A stretch of DNA of 64,000 nt. Source: Mesorhizobium sp. M8A.F.Ca.ET.218.01.1.1. GTDB lineage: Bacteria > Pseudomonadota > Alphaproteobacteria > Rhizobiales > Rhizobiaceae. The stretch is from contig NZ_SRUZ01000005.1 in assembly GCF_004791165.1 (NCBI RefSeq), positions 1-64,000 of the forward strand, given 5' to 3'. Positions 28,051-36,051 of this stretch are shown here, piece after piece (within the stretch, counting starts at the first letter, position 1; each line of letters opens with the position of its first letter). A model generated the notes under the pieces. It made no database searches. It saw only the letters and a list, made by a program, of their open reading frames with translations, and was not told where the DNA came from. The position numbers and the translations under genes are program-made.

Positions 28051-28377
28051 ATGATCTACGAACTGCGTATCTATGACTGCCTGCCGGGCAGGCTGCCGGC
28101 TTTGCTCAAGCGCTTTTCCGACCAAACGCTGGCCATCTGGGAGAGGCATGGCATCCGCCAAGCCGGGTTTTTCACCACGGCGATCGGCGAAAACAGCAAT
28201 CGCCTCACCTATTTCCTCGCTTGGGAATCGCTGGCCGAGCGTGAGGCGAAATGGGCAGCTTTCGTCACCGATCCGGCATGGCACAGGGCCCGGGACGAGT
28301 CTGAGCGCGACGGGCAGATCGTTGCCAATATCAGCAGCCAGATGCTCACGCCGACAGCTTTCTCGTCTGTGAAATAG
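28051..28377 (+). CDS. NIPSNAP-family protein
   Basis: Small protein of 108 residues beginning MIYELRIYDCLPGRL, the conserved NIPSNAP opening, with a dimeric ferredoxin-like fold expected. I start at this ATG because upstream in-frame sequence is unlike the family. It sits 9 bases before enzyme D and 105 bases after enzyme C, so it looks like an operon member. Function in this setting is unknown; members near catabolic enzymes may be small accessory enzymes. Confidence 0.85.
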   Translation: MIYELRIYDCLPGRLPALLKRFSDQTLAIWERHGIRQAGFFTTAIGENSNRLTYFLAWESLAEREAKWAAFVTDPAWHRARDESERDGQIVANISSQMLTPTAFSSVK

Positions 28378-28386
28378 GACTGCGCC

Positions 28387-29586
28387 ATGAAGATCACCGA
28401 CCTTCGCTGTGCCGTTATCGGCAAGCATCCCATCGTTCGCGTCGTAACTGACGAGGGCCTCTATGGACTGGGAGAAGTCGAGTTCACCAAGACCTATCTC
28501 AAGCCTTGGGTGCTGCATTTCCGCGAAGCGCTGATCGGCGAGGATCCGACCGACGTCGAGCGGGTCATGTTGAAGATCCGCCAGCGCGGCTCGTTCAAGC
28601 CTTATGGCGCGGCGGTCAGTGCTATCGAGCATGCGCTTTGGGACATTGCCGGCAAGGCCGCGGGCGTGCCGGCATACAAACTGCTCGGCGGCAAGGTGCG
28701 CGACAAGGTGCGCGTCTATAACGGCTCGATCCGCCAGAAACGCACGGGCGATCGGCCGGAGGACTACGCCGCCGACGTAAAATGGATGATGGAGCAGCCG
28801 CAGAACTTCTTCATGGTCAAGCAGGGAATCTCGTTCCATTCCAACATGAAGGACACCGTCGAGGACTTCCATTACGGTGTGACGCAAAAGAAGGCCGGCT
28901 ATCACGGTGCCATGGATCAGGGCATGATCAGTGAGCGCGGTTTCAACCACATGCTCGACTGCGTGATCGCGATGAAGGAAGTGCTGGGGGACAAGGTCAG
29001 CCTGGCGCTCGACTGCGGCCCGGGCTGGATGCTGCCCGACGCGATCAAGTTCGCCCGCGCGGTCGAGAAGTACAATTTGATGTGGCTCGAGGACATGCTG
29101 ACCGGCGATTACGTGCCGTGGGTCAATCCGCAAGCCTATCGGGAACTGACCACCTCGACCTCGACGCCGATTCATACCGGCGAGCAGATTTACCTCAGGC
29201 ACAATTTCAAGGAACTGATCGAGACCCAGGCCGTGCGCGTCATCGGCCCGGATCCTGCCGACATCGGCGGCATTGCCGAGCTCAAATGGGTCGCCGAGCA
29301 CGCCTATATGCACTCGATCCTGATGGCGCCGCACGGCACCGCGAACGGCCTGCTGGGCCTCGGCGCGCTGATCAATGTCTGCGCCACCTTGCCCGCCAAC
29401 TACGTGGCGTTCGAATATCCCAGCGCCTCGGACCCCTGGTGGAACGACATCGTCATCGGCCTGCCCAAGCAGATCGTGAAGGACAGCATGGTCGATCTGC
29501 TGGAGGCACCGGGGCTCGGCCTCGATATCGATGCCGAAGGGGCCAGGAAGTATTTGCTGGCGGAGGATGCCGGCTTCTTCGATTGA
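28387..29586 (+). CDS. Enolase-superfamily protein D (mandelate racemase/MLE family)
   Basis: Protein of 399 residues. Candidate active-site residues: Lys of FFMVKQGIS (about 145), Asp of LALDCGPGW (about 206), Glu of WLEDML (about 232), Glu of HTGEQIY (about 260) and His of MAPHGTANG (about 315). An insert of about 45 residues lies between the Lys and first metal Asp, as in enzyme C. The C-terminal WWNDIVIGLPKQIVKDS matches C's. It is last gene of the plus-strand unit and is followed by two hairpins. Substrate unknown. Confidence 0.87.
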   Translation: MKITDLRCAVIGKHPIVRVVTDEGLYGLGEVEFTKTYLKPWVLHFREALIGEDPTDVERVMLKIRQRGSFKPYGAAVSAIEHALWDIAGKAAGVPAYKLLGGKVRDKVRVYNGSIRQKRTGDRPEDYAADVKWMMEQPQNFFMVKQGISFHSNMKDTVEDFHYGVTQKKAGYHGAMDQGMISERGFNHMLDCVIAMKEVLGDKVSLALDCGPGWMLPDAIKFARAVEKYNLMWLEDMLTGDYVPWVNPQAYRELTTSTSTPIHTGEQIYLRHNFKELIETQAVRVIGPDPADIGGIAELKWVAEHAYMHSILMAPHGTANGLLGLGALINVCATLPANYVAFEYPSASDPWWNDIVIGLPKQIVKDSMVDLLEAPGLGLDIDAEGARKYLLAEDAGFFD

Positions 29587-29597
29587 TTGGTAGGGCG

Positions 29598-29622
29598 GCC
29601 CTCGATCTCATCGACCGAGGGC
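29598..29622 (+). terminator. Hairpin downstream of enzyme D
   Basis: GCCCTCG (29598-29604) pairs with CGAGGGC (29616-29622), followed by TTGCTTC. It begins 11 bases after the enzyme D stop. It is a plausible terminator of the plus-strand dehydratase unit. Confidence 0.5.
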
Positions 29623-29664
29623 TTGCTTCAAAGAAGCGTGGATGCACATCTTGCCGCAACGCAA

Positions 29665-29691
29665 ATCGGCGCATTGTTGAAATGCGCCGAT
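29665..29691. terminator. Strong bidirectional hairpin between convergent genes
   Basis: ATCGGCGCATT (29665-29675) and AATGCGCCGAT (29681-29691) form a perfect 11-bp stem with a 5-base loop. It lies 5 bases past the stop of the minus-strand DJ-1 gene and 78 bases past the enzyme D stop, so it can serve both strands. Flanking T content is low. Confidence 0.65.
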
Positions 29692-29696
29692 CGAGT

Positions 29697-30290
29697 CTAG
29701 AGATGGCGGATCTCGGTCCCGAGAACCTTCAGACACTCGCGAATGAAGGCGGCTAACGCTGTCCAACCCTTGGCCGACACCATGGTTCCGTCGACATAGG
29801 CCTCCGTCGGCGAGAGGTCGATGTAAGTGCCGCCGGCCAACGTCACTTCCGGTTCGCAGGCGGCGAGCGCGCCAACCTTCTTGCCGCGCACGACGCCGTC
29901 CACGGCAATCAGGATCTGAACCCCATGGCAGATCGTGAAAATCGGCTTCTGGGTATCGTGGAAGTGGCGCACCATGGCTTGCACCCGTTTGTCGGTGCGG
30001 ATGTATTCCGGGCCGCGGCCGCCAGCGCAATATACGGCGTGGTATTGATCGAGCTGCTTTTCCGCCTCGGCGAACGTCTTGTTGATCACCTGAAAATGGC
30101 CGAGCTTTTCTGTGTAGGTCTGGTCGCCTTCGAAGTCGTGCAGGGAGGTCTTGATGAGGTCTCCGGCCTTCTTGTCCGGGCAGACCACGTGGACGGTGTG
30201 GCCGACGGCTTCCATCGCCTGCTGGTATACGAAGATCTCGTACTCCTCGGTGAACTCGCCGGTGAGCATCAATATTTTCTTGCCTGACAT
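29697..30290 (-). CDS. DJ-1/PfpI-family protein
   Basis: Protein of 197 residues starting MSGKKILMLTGEFTEEYE. The nucleophile-elbow Cys lies in FTICHGVQIL near residue 121, with acidic Glu of LTGEFTEEYE near the N-terminus, the usual DJ-1/PfpI arrangement. I use the ATG at 30290 because AGAGGAC lies about 9 bases upstream; the ATG two codons earlier is too close to it. It follows the CUT2 binding-protein gene, which is unusual company. A role as hydrolase, deglycase or chaperone cannot be settled. Confidence 0.88.
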   Translation of the reverse strand: MSGKKILMLTGEFTEEYEIFVYQQAMEAVGHTVHVVCPDKKAGDLIKTSLHDFEGDQTYTEKLGHFQVINKTFAEAEKQLDQYHAVYCAGGRGPEYIRTDKRVQAMVRHFHDTQKPIFTICHGVQILIAVDGVVRGKKVGALAACEPEVTLAGGTYIDLSPTEAYVDGTMVSAKGWTALAAFIRECLKVLGTEIRHL

Positions 30291-30358
30291 GATCATGTCC
30301 TCTGTCGCGTTAAAGGAGTGGGCGAGCATGGCTGCGCCCCGCATTGACTGCGTTCGTC

Positions 30359-31309
30359 TCAGAACGGGGAGTCGGGGAAATAATATTCCTTGGCGTTGTC
30401 CTTGGTGATCAGCGGCGCGTCCAGCTTGACGGCGCCGCGAACCGGGGCCTGGCCAACCAGGTTGGCCATGGTCATGTAGATGGCCGTCTTGATCATGGAC
30501 GGCGGGTAGGGCGTCTCGACGGGGGTCACGGTGTCGCCGTCGATGACCTTCTTGACGATATCCTTCATGCCGTTACCGCCCAGCGCCAGCTTGATGTCCG
30601 TACGGCCCGACTGCTTGACCGCCTCGAGCACGCCCAGCAGCATGTCGTCGTCGTTCGCCCACACCGCGTCGATATGGGGATATTTGGCGAGATAGTCCTG
30701 CATCAGCTTGAAGGCTTCGTCGCTGTTCCAGTGGGCGTACTGGATGTCGAGAACCTTGAGGCCGGTGCCGGCGATGGCGTCCTGGAAGCCTTTGATGCGC
30801 TCGTCGTCGATCACGGTCGGAATGCCGCGCAGGACCACCACGTCACCCTTGCCGCCAAGCTTGTCGATCATGTATTTCGCCGTGTTGCGGCCGACGGCGA
30901 TGTTGTCGCCGGCCACATAAAGGCTCTGGACGGTCGGGTCGGTCAGGCCTCGGTCGACGACCGTGATGAAGGTGCCCTTCTCCTTGATGGCCTTGACCGG
31001 CTCGGTCAATTCTTCCGACGAGTAGGGCAGGATCACCAGCGCATCGATCTTGCGGGAGGCCGAGAGATCCTCGATCGCCGACACCTGCTCGGCCGCAGAG
31101 GGCGATGTCTTCACGATGACCTCGACACCGGGGAAGGCCGCGTTGATTTCCTTGGCCGCCGTCTGCGCGTGATAGACGACGCCGGCGGTCCAGCCATGGT
31201 CGGCGGCCGGTATCGAAACGGCGATGACTTTCTTGTCCTCGGCCATGGCATGGCCCGTGAGGAGCAGCGAGCCGAGCGCGGCCGCAGCCATCCATTTTCT
31301 ACTGAACAT
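30359..31309 (-). CDS. Sugar ABC transporter substrate-binding protein (CUT2 type)
   Basis: Periplasmic binding protein of 316 residues starting MFSRKWMAAAALGSLLLTG, with a signal peptide ending in GHAMA before EDKKVIAV. The mature part has RbsB-like segments (VIAVSIPAADHGWTAG, then VWANDDDMLLGVLEAV). GGGAGAAG precedes the ATG at 31309. In this operon it follows the ATPase and permease genes rather than leading. Ligand probably a monosaccharide or derivative. Confidence 0.9.
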   Translation of the reverse strand: MFSRKWMAAAALGSLLLTGHAMAEDKKVIAVSIPAADHGWTAGVVYHAQTAAKEINAAFPGVEVIVKTSPSAAEQVSAIEDLSASRKIDALVILPYSSEELTEPVKAIKEKGTFITVVDRGLTDPTVQSLYVAGDNIAVGRNTAKYMIDKLGGKGDVVVLRGIPTVIDDERIKGFQDAIAGTGLKVLDIQYAHWNSDEAFKLMQDYLAKYPHIDAVWANDDDMLLGVLEAVKQSGRTDIKLALGGNGMKDIVKKVIDGDTVTPVETPYPPSMIKTAIYMTMANLVGQAPVRGAVKLDAPLITKDNAKEYYFPDSPF

Positions 31310-31342
31310 TTTCTTCTCCCAGATTGGACCCACAACTACGCA

Positions 31343-31363
31343 CCCGTGTGGTCCGGACACGGG
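31343..31363 (-). promoter_or_regulatory. Hairpin between permease and binding-protein genes
   Basis: CCCGTGT (31343-31349) and ACACGGG (31357-31363) form a perfect 7-bp stem with a 7-base loop, beginning 1 base after the permease stop. It may be an mRNA processing or stabilising element giving the binding-protein message its own 5' end. Confidence 0.45.
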
Positions 31364-31364
31364 G

Positions 31365-32363
31365 CTATTTCGAATTCGAAAACCTCTGAATGAGCATCGC
31401 GATGATGATGATGACGCCCTGGACCGCTGCGACCAGATACTCGGAGACGAAATCCGACAGCACCATGAGGTTGGCGATCAGCTCCAGAATGACAGCGCCG
31501 GCGACGGTTCCCCAGACATGACCCTTGCCGCCGCGCAGCGCCGTGCCGCCGATCACCACGGCGGTGATCACCTGCAGTTCCCAGAGCTGTCCGGTGGTCG
31601 GCGTTGCGGCGCCCAGACGCGGCACGTAACAGATCGCGGCGATGGCCACGCAGACGCCCTGGACGATGTAAGCGATGGTGCGCGTCTTGATGATGGAGAT
31701 TCCGGAATAGCGCGCGACGTCCTCGTTTGCGCCCACCGCGGCGCATTTGCGCCCATACTTCATCTTGTAGAGGACGAACGATGCAATCGCGGCGACGGCG
31801 ACCGATATCAGGATCGGAATCGGTATACCGCCGACGGTGCCGAAATAGACCGGCCGATAGGCTTCGCGCAGCGACCGGTCGATCGGAATCGTGCCGCCAT
31901 CGGTCAGATAGGTGATCAACGCGCGGAAAATGCCCATTGTGCCGAGCGTCGCAATGAACGGTTCGATCCGGCCTATGGTGACGATCAGCCCGTTGGCGAG
32001 GCCACACAGCAGGCCGACCAGGATCGCCACGAGCATTCCAGCCGGTATCGCCCACAGGCCAGCGTGTGGCGCCACGGCGTTCATGAACATGATGGTGATG
32101 CCGGTGACGAAGGCGGCCATCGAGCCGACGGAGAGATCGAGCCCTCCCGACGAGATTACGAACGTCGCACCGACCGCGATGATGGCGATGAAGGCGCTGC
32201 GGGTGATGACGTTGGCGAGATTGGTCGCGGAGAGGAAGTCCGGATTGATGAGGAAGCCGGCCACCAGCAGGGCGGCCAATGCCAGGAAGGGACCCACGTC
32301 GGTCCAGGTGATGTTCAAATCGCCGGCGCGATGCGTGGATGGGGATCCGGTTATGACAGCCAT
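31365..32363 (-). CDS. Sugar ABC transporter permease (CUT2 type)
   Basis: Inner-membrane protein of 332 residues with 8-10 hydrophobic segments, RbsC-like. It has the conserved SSGGLDLSVGSMAAFV near residue 70 and GTALRGGKGHVWGTVAGAV near 275. Its start overlaps the end of the ATPase gene by 13 bases, implying coupled translation. It forms the channel for the double-domain ATPase encoded upstream. Confidence 0.92.
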   Translation of the reverse strand: MAVITGSPSTHRAGDLNITWTDVGPFLALAALLVAGFLINPDFLSATNLANVITRSAFIAIIAVGATFVISSGGLDLSVGSMAAFVTGITIMFMNAVAPHAGLWAIPAGMLVAILVGLLCGLANGLIVTIGRIEPFIATLGTMGIFRALITYLTDGGTIPIDRSLREAYRPVYFGTVGGIPIPILISVAVAAIASFVLYKMKYGRKCAAVGANEDVARYSGISIIKTRTIAYIVQGVCVAIAAICYVPRLGAATPTTGQLWELQVITAVVIGGTALRGGKGHVWGTVAGAVILELIANLMVLSDFVSEYLVAAVQGVIIIIAMLIQRFSNSK

Positions 32364-33943
32364 TCTGTTCCTCCCTTGGCCATTGGCCTCGGTTTCGGGC
32401 CGCTTGTCGCCAGCAGCGCCACATTGCTTTCGGTCATCTCGGCGCCCTGGAGTTCGCCGGTCAGACGGCCCTCACGCATGACGAGGATGCGATTGCAGAT
32501 GCCGATCAGCTCCTGCATTTCCGACGAGATGACGATGCAGGCTTTGCCGCTGCCAACGATGGCGTGAATGAAGGCGTAGATTTGAGCCTTGTTGGCGATA
32601 TCGATGCCACGGGTCGGCTCATCGATGATGACCACCGAGGGATTGGTAAGCAGCACCTTGGCGAGCAGCAGTTTCTGCTGGTTGCCGCCGGAAAGTTGCC
32701 CCGCCTTGACACCAAGGGTCTTGAGCCGGATGTCGTAGCTCCGGACGGCCTCCGCCAGTGCGGCCGCTTCGCGGCTTCTGCCGAGAACCAGTGTGGGATG
32801 AAACCGCTCCAATGCCGAAAGCGTCAGGTTGGGCGCCAGGCGCTCATCGAGGAGCAGGCCTTTGCTTTTTCGATCCTCGGTCAGATAGCCGATGCCTGCG
32901 TCGATCGCTTCGCGTTGCGAGTGGATCCGGACGGGTCGTCCCCGGAGTTCGATCTCCGCATGGGCCGGCCGCAGGCCTACCAGCCCTTCGAACAGTTCCG
33001 TGCGGCCCGCGCCGATCATGCCGGCAAAGCCAAGAATTTCGCCCTTGTGGAGGGTGAAAGAGACATCCTCGGCGTAGCCCGGGACGGTGGCGTTTTTTAC
33101 GCTCAGCATAGGCTCGCTGGACGGTGTGCTCTTCTGCGGATAGAGGGCTGCAAGCTCGCGGCCGACCATCAGCCGCGCCATGTCCATCTGCGTCAGGGCG
33201 GTGCCCGGATAGGTACCGACCATCCTGCCGTCGCGCAGCACGGTTACCTTGTCGGCAAGCTGCCGCACTTCGTCCAGCCGATGGCTGATGTAGAGGACGG
33301 CTGTGCCGTGGGCTCTCAATTGCAGGACGATTTCGAGGAGCCGATCCACTTCCGCGCCGGTCAGCACGGCGGTCGGCTCGTCGAAGATCACGACCTTGTA
33401 ATCGTCGAGCAGGGCACGGGCAATTTGGACCAGTTGGCGGTCAGCCAGAGAGATGTCGCGCACCAGCGCGGTCGGCGAGACCGGGCAGCCGATCTGCGCC
33501 AGCTTTTCGGCTGCCAGCCCCCGCATGGCGCGGTCGTCCATGACATGGCGGCGCGAAAGCTCGCGGCCGAGAAACAGGTTGTCCGTCACCGTAAGTGCTT
33601 CGGCGAGCAGGATCTCTTGGTGGACGAGGGCAATGCCGGCTTCCTGGGCCTGGTCGGGCTTGGCGAACGTCACCGGCCGACCGGCCATGGACAAGGTGCC
33701 ACGGGTTGGCTCGGCATAGCCGGACAGCAGCCGCATCAGTGTGGATTTTCCGGCGCCGTTCTCGCCGATAATGGCATGGATCTCGCCCGGCAGGATGTCG
33801 AGCGTCACGTCGGAGAGCACGGTGACCGGCCCATATTGTTTCGAGAGACCCTGAGCGCGTAGCACCGGCTCCGCGGCCGCGGGCGCGTTGCCGCCAGGCA
33901 GCGCACGTCCTCGCTCTGCGGCAATATTGGCGGTAATGGACAT
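32351..33943 (-). CDS. Sugar ABC transporter ATP-binding protein, double domain (RbsA type)
   Basis: ATPase of 530 residues with two nucleotide-binding domains. Domain 1: Walker A GENGAGKST near residue 64. Domain 2: it keeps LSGGNQQKLLLAKVL near 415 and VIIDEPTRGID near 437, with the degenerate Walker A typical of RbsA second domains (GFAGMIGAGRTEL). I use ATG at 33943 rather than a TTG five codons earlier. It lies 11 bases after the GntR gene stop, so regulator and importer are probably co-transcribed. Confidence 0.93.
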   Translation of the reverse strand: MSITANIAAERGRALPGGNAPAAAEPVLRAQGLSKQYGPVTVLSDVTLDILPGEIHAIIGENGAGKSTLMRLLSGYAEPTRGTLSMAGRPVTFAKPDQAQEAGIALVHQEILLAEALTVTDNLFLGRELSRRHVMDDRAMRGLAAEKLAQIGCPVSPTALVRDISLADRQLVQIARALLDDYKVVIFDEPTAVLTGAEVDRLLEIVLQLRAHGTAVLYISHRLDEVRQLADKVTVLRDGRMVGTYPGTALTQMDMARLMVGRELAALYPQKSTPSSEPMLSVKNATVPGYAEDVSFTLHKGEILGFAGMIGAGRTELFEGLVGLRPAHAEIELRGRPVRIHSQREAIDAGIGYLTEDRKSKGLLLDERLAPNLTLSALERFHPTLVLGRSREAAALAEAVRSYDIRLKTLGVKAGQLSGGNQQKLLLAKVLLTNPSVVIIDEPTRGIDIANKAQIYAFIHAIVGSGKACIVISSEMQELIGICNRILVMREGRLTGELQGAEMTESNVALLATSGPKPRPMAKGGTEWLS

Positions 33944-33954
33944 TCGTTCAGGCC

Positions 33955-34656
33955 TCAATCGAAGGCCGGCAGCAGGCGATCGCGCGAGTGCTCGATGTGG
34001 GCGCGCATTGCTTTCGCGGCGGCATCGGGATCGGCTGAGCCGAACGCGGCGAGGATCGCCTCATGCTCGTCCAGCGCCTCCTCGGTGACGCGGGAGTGGT
34101 ACATCAGGCGGAATATGTGGAAGTGGGTGTGTTGATAACCCAGCGTCTCGCGAATGAGCTCGTTTTCGGCATATTCCATGATCTTGTCGTGGAAAATCGC
34201 GTCTTGCCGGGCGAAGTTTGAATAACGCAGGCGCTCGTCCTTGCCTTCGCGGCGCGACATCACGCCTGCCGCCTCAAGCAGTGTGCCGAGTTTGGCCTCG
34301 TCCATCGCGGCGGCGGCCTTCGCCGCGCCGTGCGGTTCGAGCAGGAGACGCATTTCGTACAATTCGTCGAAACGGCGCCGGGTGATCTGCGGTGCGGCGC
34401 GGTATCCGATCAGATGCGTTTTCAGAACCAGGCCTTCGCCTTCCAGACGCCCGAGCGCCTCGCGGATCGGCGTATGGGAAACGTCGAATTCCTTGACCAG
34501 ATTGTCGACGGTGATGCGTGAACCGGGCGCGATCTTCAGCGACATCAGCTGCGCGAAGATGGCCTCGTAAACGTCCTCGGCCAGGCTGCTCGCGCGCTGG
34601 ATGCGACCCGCTCCCGTGGGCGCCTCACCATTATTGCTCAAACTGACAGGTTGCAT
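33955..34656 (-). CDS. GntR-family transcriptional regulator (FadR subfamily)
   Basis: Protein of 233 residues. Winged helix-turn-helix over about residues 20-85 (VDNLVKEFDVSHTPIREALG), then an FCD-type helical effector domain with candidate metal residues in RQDAIFHDKIMEYA near 145 and IEHSRDRLLPAFD at the end. I use ATG at 34656 with AGAGG upstream; a GTG 11 codons earlier is possible. It heads the importer operon and is divergent from the Fe-ADH operon, so it may control both. Confidence 0.9.
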   Translation of the reverse strand: MQPVSLSNNGEAPTGAGRIQRASSLAEDVYEAIFAQLMSLKIAPGSRITVDNLVKEFDVSHTPIREALGRLEGEGLVLKTHLIGYRAAPQITRRRFDELYEMRLLLEPHGAAKAAAAMDEAKLGTLLEAAGVMSRREGKDERLRYSNFARQDAIFHDKIMEYAENELIRETLGYQHTHFHIFRLMYHSRVTEEALDEHEAILAAFGSADPDAAAKAMRAHIEHSRDRLLPAFD

Positions 34657-34695
34657 CTTTCGCCTCTCGACAGGGGAGACTGCTAACACGAGGGT

Positions 34696-34726
34696 TTGAC
34701 CGATGCAATACTATATCCTATACGAT
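34696..34726 (+). promoter_or_regulatory. Promoter with embedded GntR-like pseudo-palindrome
   Basis: TTGACC (34696-34701) and TATACG (34719-34724) are separated by 17 bases, giving a near-consensus promoter for the plus-strand operon. Within it lies ATACTATA-TCC-TATACGAT (34708-34726), whose two arms match at 6 of 8 positions when folded. It lies in the promoter shared with the divergent GntR gene, so a GntR operator is the natural reading. Confidence 0.5.
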
Positions 34727-34807
34727 TTTATCGGCGCCGTTCAGTTCCCTTCGGTGCGGATTTTGCAATGCGAGTTTCTCCGACACCCCTCAAGGATGCA
34801 GCCTGTC

Positions 34808-36034
34808 ATGAGCCTTCTCACAGCCCTCCGGCTCCCACGCGAAATTCTATTCGGAAAGGGGCAACGTCATGCACTGCCAGCCGTGGCCTGTCGCCATGGC
34901 CGACGCGCCCTGGTCTGCACCGACGAGCGTTTCGCCGGCACGGCGGTGTTTGCCGAAATCATGGAATCCTTGCAGTCAGCGTCGGTCGACGTGCTGGTTC
35001 ACGACGGTGTCCTCCCTGACGTGCCGCGCGACTCGGTGGCGGTCTGCGTCGAGGAAGCGAGGGGCTTCCGGCCCGACATGGTGATCGGCATCGGCGGCGG
35101 CAGCTGTCTCGATTTCGCCAAATGCGCCGCCTTGCTGATCAGCCACGGTGGCGAGCTGCAGGACTACTATGGCGAGTTCAAAGTCCCGGGACCAACGCTG
35201 CCGCTCATCGCCATACCGACCACGGCCGGCACAGGATCGGAGGTGACGCCCGTCGCGGTGATATCCGATCCGGACCGGACGCTCAAAGTAGGCATATCGA
35301 GCCCCCATCTCATTGCCGCAGTTGCCATCTGCGACCCCGAACTGACAATGACCTGTCCGCGGGGCCTGACCGCGATCGCCGGTGCCGACGCGCTCACCCA
35401 TGCGATCGAGGCCTTCACGGCCATGCATCGGGACGGTGACTTCAGCCTGCCGCAGCGCCACGTTTTCATCGGCAAGACGCCGTTGACCGATCATTTCGCG
35501 CTGCTGGCCGTCAAACTGCTCGGCCGCAGTCTGGAGAAGGCGTGCACCGACGGCGATGACGCCGAGGCGCGCGCCGACGTGATGATGGGAGCGCTGGCTG
35601 CGGGTTGCGCCTTCGGCACTGCTGGCACGGCGGCGGCGCACGCGGTGCAATACCCGGCCGGCGCGCTCACGCACACGCCGCATGGGCTGGGGGTGGCGAC
35701 GATGATGCCTTATGTCATGAGCTACAACAGCCGTGTGGCCGCGGCGGAAATCGCCGAGATAGGGATTGCTCTCGGCCTTGAGGCGAACGGTCGTGGCGCC
35801 GACGAAATGGCGGAAGCGACCATCGAGGAGATCAGACGCTTGTTCGCCGCGATCGGTATCACTCCGACGCTGGCCGGTCTGGGGCTTCCGGCCGACAGGC
35901 TCGACTGGACCGCCGAGCAGGCGCTTGGCATCGATCGTCTGATCAAGAACAACCCGCGCCCATTCGACCTCGCCGCCATGCGCCGCCTTGTCCAGGCGGC
36001 CTATGACGGCGATCTCACCGCCTGCGCCATGTGA
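34808..36034 (+). CDS. Iron-containing (group III) alcohol dehydrogenase
   Basis: Protein of 408 residues. NAD-binding motif GIGGGSCLDFAK near 97-108, then IPTTAGTGSEVTP near 138. Metal ligands are the Asp and His of GADALTHAIEAF near 198-202 and the two His residues of HTPHGLG region near 287. An ATG 4 codons earlier is too close to the AAGGA site, so I use 34808. It is first gene of an operon with an aldehyde dehydrogenase and an alpha/beta hydrolase. It probably interconverts a hydroxy acid or alcohol and an aldehyde. Confidence 0.92.
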   Translation: MSLLTALRLPREILFGKGQRHALPAVACRHGRRALVCTDERFAGTAVFAEIMESLQSASVDVLVHDGVLPDVPRDSVAVCVEEARGFRPDMVIGIGGGSCLDFAKCAALLISHGGELQDYYGEFKVPGPTLPLIAIPTTAGTGSEVTPVAVISDPDRTLKVGISSPHLIAAVAICDPELTMTCPRGLTAIAGADALTHAIEAFTAMHRDGDFSLPQRHVFIGKTPLTDHFALLAVKLLGRSLEKACTDGDDAEARADVMMGALAAGCAFGTAGTAAAHAVQYPAGALTHTPHGLGVATMMPYVMSYNSRVAAAEIAEIGIALGLEANGRGADEMAEATIEEIRRLFAAIGITPTLAGLGLPADRLDWTAEQALGIDRLIKNNPRPFDLAAMRRLVQAAYDGDLTACAM

Positions 36035-36051
36035 ACGTCAGGAACAAGACG

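Noticed and set aside
26449-29334. A stop-free frame of 961 codons on the minus strand across three genes
   Set aside because: It lies opposite enzymes B-D and NIPSNAP, which have clear family motifs, Shine-Dalgarno sites and intact active sites. The translated antisense frame has no recognisable domain and is rich in His/Arg/Asp as expected for a shadow in high-GC DNA.
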